Shown: positions 62,787 to 64,000 of the stretch, in pieces
Numbering within the stretch: the stretch's first letter is position 1
Layout: every line of letters starts with the position of its first letter
DNA from: Faecalicatena faecalis
Lineage (GTDB): Bacteria > Bacillota > Clostridia > Lachnospirales > Lachnospiraceae
Assembly: GCF_012524165.2 (NCBI RefSeq)
Contig: NZ_JABACJ020000007.1
Location: 62,001-126,000, forward strand
Direction: 5' to 3'
DNA length: 64,000 nucleotides
Translations under genes and position numbers: made by a program
The notes under the pieces: generated by a model
Told to the model about the DNA's origin: nothing
Seen by the model: only the letters and a program-made list of their open reading frames with translations
The model's database searches: none

Positions 62787-63872
62787 TTATTTTGCCTGAA
62801 TATAACCCTTAGCAGTCAGTGCTTCCGCGCACAGTACTGCTCCACCGGCTGCGCCACGTACTGTATTATGGGACAGTCCGACAAATTTATAATCGAACAT
62901 GCTGTCTTCTCTCAAACGTCCGATTGATACGCCCATTCCATTCTCATAATCAACATCCAGTTTTACCTGCGGACGATTGTCATCTTCCAGATACTGAATG
63001 AACTGTTTTGGTGCGCTTGGAAGATTTGCTTCCTGCGGGAATCCCTGATAGGATACTAACTTTTCAATCAGCTCTTCCTTCGTCGGTTTCTTCTCAAAGT
63101 TGATAAATACGGCTGCTGTGTGTCCGTTCAAAACTGGAACACGGATGCACTGACATGTGATCTTCGGCAGCTCTGCCTTCACGATTTCACCATTCTCGAC
63201 CTTACCAAGTACTCTCAGCGGCTCCTGCTCGCTCTTTTCCTCTTCTCCGCCGATATACGGAATGATATTCTCCACCATCTCCGGCCAGTCCTTGAAGGTC
63301 TTTCCTGCACCGGAAATTGCCTGATAGGTAGTCGCTACGACCTCTTTTGGCCCGAATTCCTTCCATGCCGCAAGACATGGAGCGTAGCTCTGGATGGAAC
63401 AGTTTGGCTTTACAGCGATGAATCCTCGGGTCGTTCCAAGACGCTTCTTCTGGTCTGCAATGACATCAAAATGCTCTGCATTAATCTCCGGCACTACCAT
63501 CGGAACATCCGGTGTCCAGCGGTGTGCACTGTTGTTGGAGACAACCGGAGTCTCCGTCTTTGCGTACTCTTCCTCGATTGCTTTGATTTCTTCCTTGGTC
63601 ATATCCACTGCACTGAATACAAAGTCCACAGTAGCAGCAACCTTTTCCACCTCATTTACATTCAGCACGACTAACTTTTTCACAGCTTCCGGCATTGGGG
63701 TATCCATTTTCCATCTGTCGCCAACAGCCTCTTCGTATGTCTTTCCTGCAGAACGTGGGCTTGCAGCCACAGTTACTACCTCGAACCACGGATGGTCTTC
63801 AAGCAGGGAAATAAATCTCTGTCCTACCATTCCTGTTGCTCCTAAAATACCGACTCTCAATTTCTGATCCAT
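62787..63872 (-). CDS. asd: Aspartate-semialdehyde dehydrogenase Asd
   Basis: NADPH-dependent reduction of aspartyl phosphate, feeding lysine, threonine and methionine. 361 residues from ATG 63872 (AAGGTGAGG upstream); the open frame extends 19 basic codons further without similarity. Marks: VGILGATGMVGQRFISLLEDHPWFEV, VFSAVDMTKEEIKAIEEEYAKTETPVVSNNSAHRWTPDVPMVVPEIN, KPNCSIQSYAPCLAAW with the catalytic Cys near residue 150, and GAGKTFKDWPEMVENIIPYIGGEEEKSEQEP. Archaeal/fungal-type Asd. Begins 64 bases after the partial gene at 63937. Confidence 0.95.
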   Translation of the reverse strand: MDQKLRVGILGATGMVGQRFISLLEDHPWFEVVTVAASPRSAGKTYEEAVGDRWKMDTPMPEAVKKLVVLNVNEVEKVAATVDFVFSAVDMTKEEIKAIEEEYAKTETPVVSNNSAHRWTPDVPMVVPEINAEHFDVIADQKKRLGTTRGFIAVKPNCSIQSYAPCLAAWKEFGPKEVVATTYQAISGAGKTFKDWPEMVENIIPYIGGEEEKSEQEPLRVLGKVENGEIVKAELPKITCQCIRVPVLNGHTAAVFINFEKKPTKEELIEKLVSYQGFPQEANLPSAPKQFIQYLEDDNRPQVKLDVDYENGMGVSIGRLREDSMFDYKFVGLSHNTVRGAAGGAVLCAEALTAKGYIQAK

Positions 63873-63936
63873 CTTCCTCACCTTTTCCTTTCTCTTATCT
63901 AGCTTATCCTTCTTGAACTGCTTATGCAATTACTGT

Positions 63937-64000
63937 TTATTCAACGTTTAAGTACATCTCATGCGCTGCGATCACTTTTTCCATAGCTGCCTTTCCAGGT
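63937..64000 (-). CDS. Partial CDS, C-terminal 21 residues only
   Basis: Open minus-strand frame entering from the right edge, reading PGKAAMEKVIAAHEMYLNVE then TAA (63937-63939). Too short to identify a family. It lies 64 bases upstream of the asd start on the same strand and so may share its operon. Confidence 0.55.
   Translation of the reverse strand, partial: PGKAAMEKVIAAHEMYLNVE

Noticed and set aside
1..64000. CRISPR arrays, tRNA or rRNA genes, prophage
   Set aside because: I saw no spaced direct repeats, no cloverleaf with tRNA boxes, no rRNA segments and no phage structural genes in the gaps.

Overview
The window reads as a chromosomal segment of a strictly anaerobic Firmicute, most likely a gut Lachnospiraceae (Blautia/Dorea/Ruminococcus-like). 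Reasons: the oxygen-independent (Cbi-type) cobalamin pathway with CbiK and fused CbiET, strong Shine-Dalgarno sites, a T-box in front of pheST, a Clostridia-style 6S-like RNA, an EFR1 flavodoxin-ferredoxin, ATP-type PEP carboxykinase and many PAS hybrid kinases. Organism assignment is inference from gene content; no marker rRNA is present.

Region 1 (1-15.97 kb, minus strand): a near-complete anaerobic B12 operon, cbiMNQO-cbiK-cbiD-cbiL-cbiF-cbiH-cbiET-cbiA-cobT-cobS-cobC-cbiB-cobD-cbiP, driven by a promoter at 15.95 kb and controlled by a cobalamin riboswitch (15732-15897). Cobalt uptake (CbiMNQO) comes first, then chelation, ring methylations, amidation and nucleotide-loop assembly. cbiP runs off the left edge. 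cbiJ and cbiG sit apart (20.5-22.4 kb) behind their own promoter, which appears to give a leaderless cbiG mRNA and so escapes the riboswitch. cbiC and cobU are not in the window.

Region 2 (16-20.4 kb): a corrinoid protein and an unusual activator (methionine-synthase-activation-like domain fused to 2Fe-2S/ASKHA RACE domains), divergent from a PocR-AraC regulator, with no substrate methyltransferase nearby.

Region 3 (22.5-33.9 kb): Cu/Zn-SOD-like protein, LysM-GH18 hydrolase, then a signalling block of two large PAS hybrid kinases, a free HPt protein and a REC-GGDEF-EAL protein.

Region 4 (34-43.2 kb) is accessory: a decayed sigma/membrane-protein/ABC locus, a GIY-YIG-DUF2075 protein (defence-like), a double-wHTH GntR regulator divergent from an MCP and a third hybrid kinase.

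Region 5 (43.3-64 kb) is mostly housekeeping: queA, pheST with T-box, a YihY/BrkB membrane protein with a structured leader, a 6S-like RNA, EFR1 protein, pckA, thrC, an NhaC-TrmB-IlvD/Edd-OCD gene cluster, leuCD and asd. The most unusual signal is a set of four large intergenic inverted-repeat elements (50.7-51.1, 55.0-55.3, 60.35-60.6 and 62.5-62.7 kb). Two of them share a branched apex whose stems differ in sequence but remain paired, the pattern expected of a conserved structured nucleic acid.
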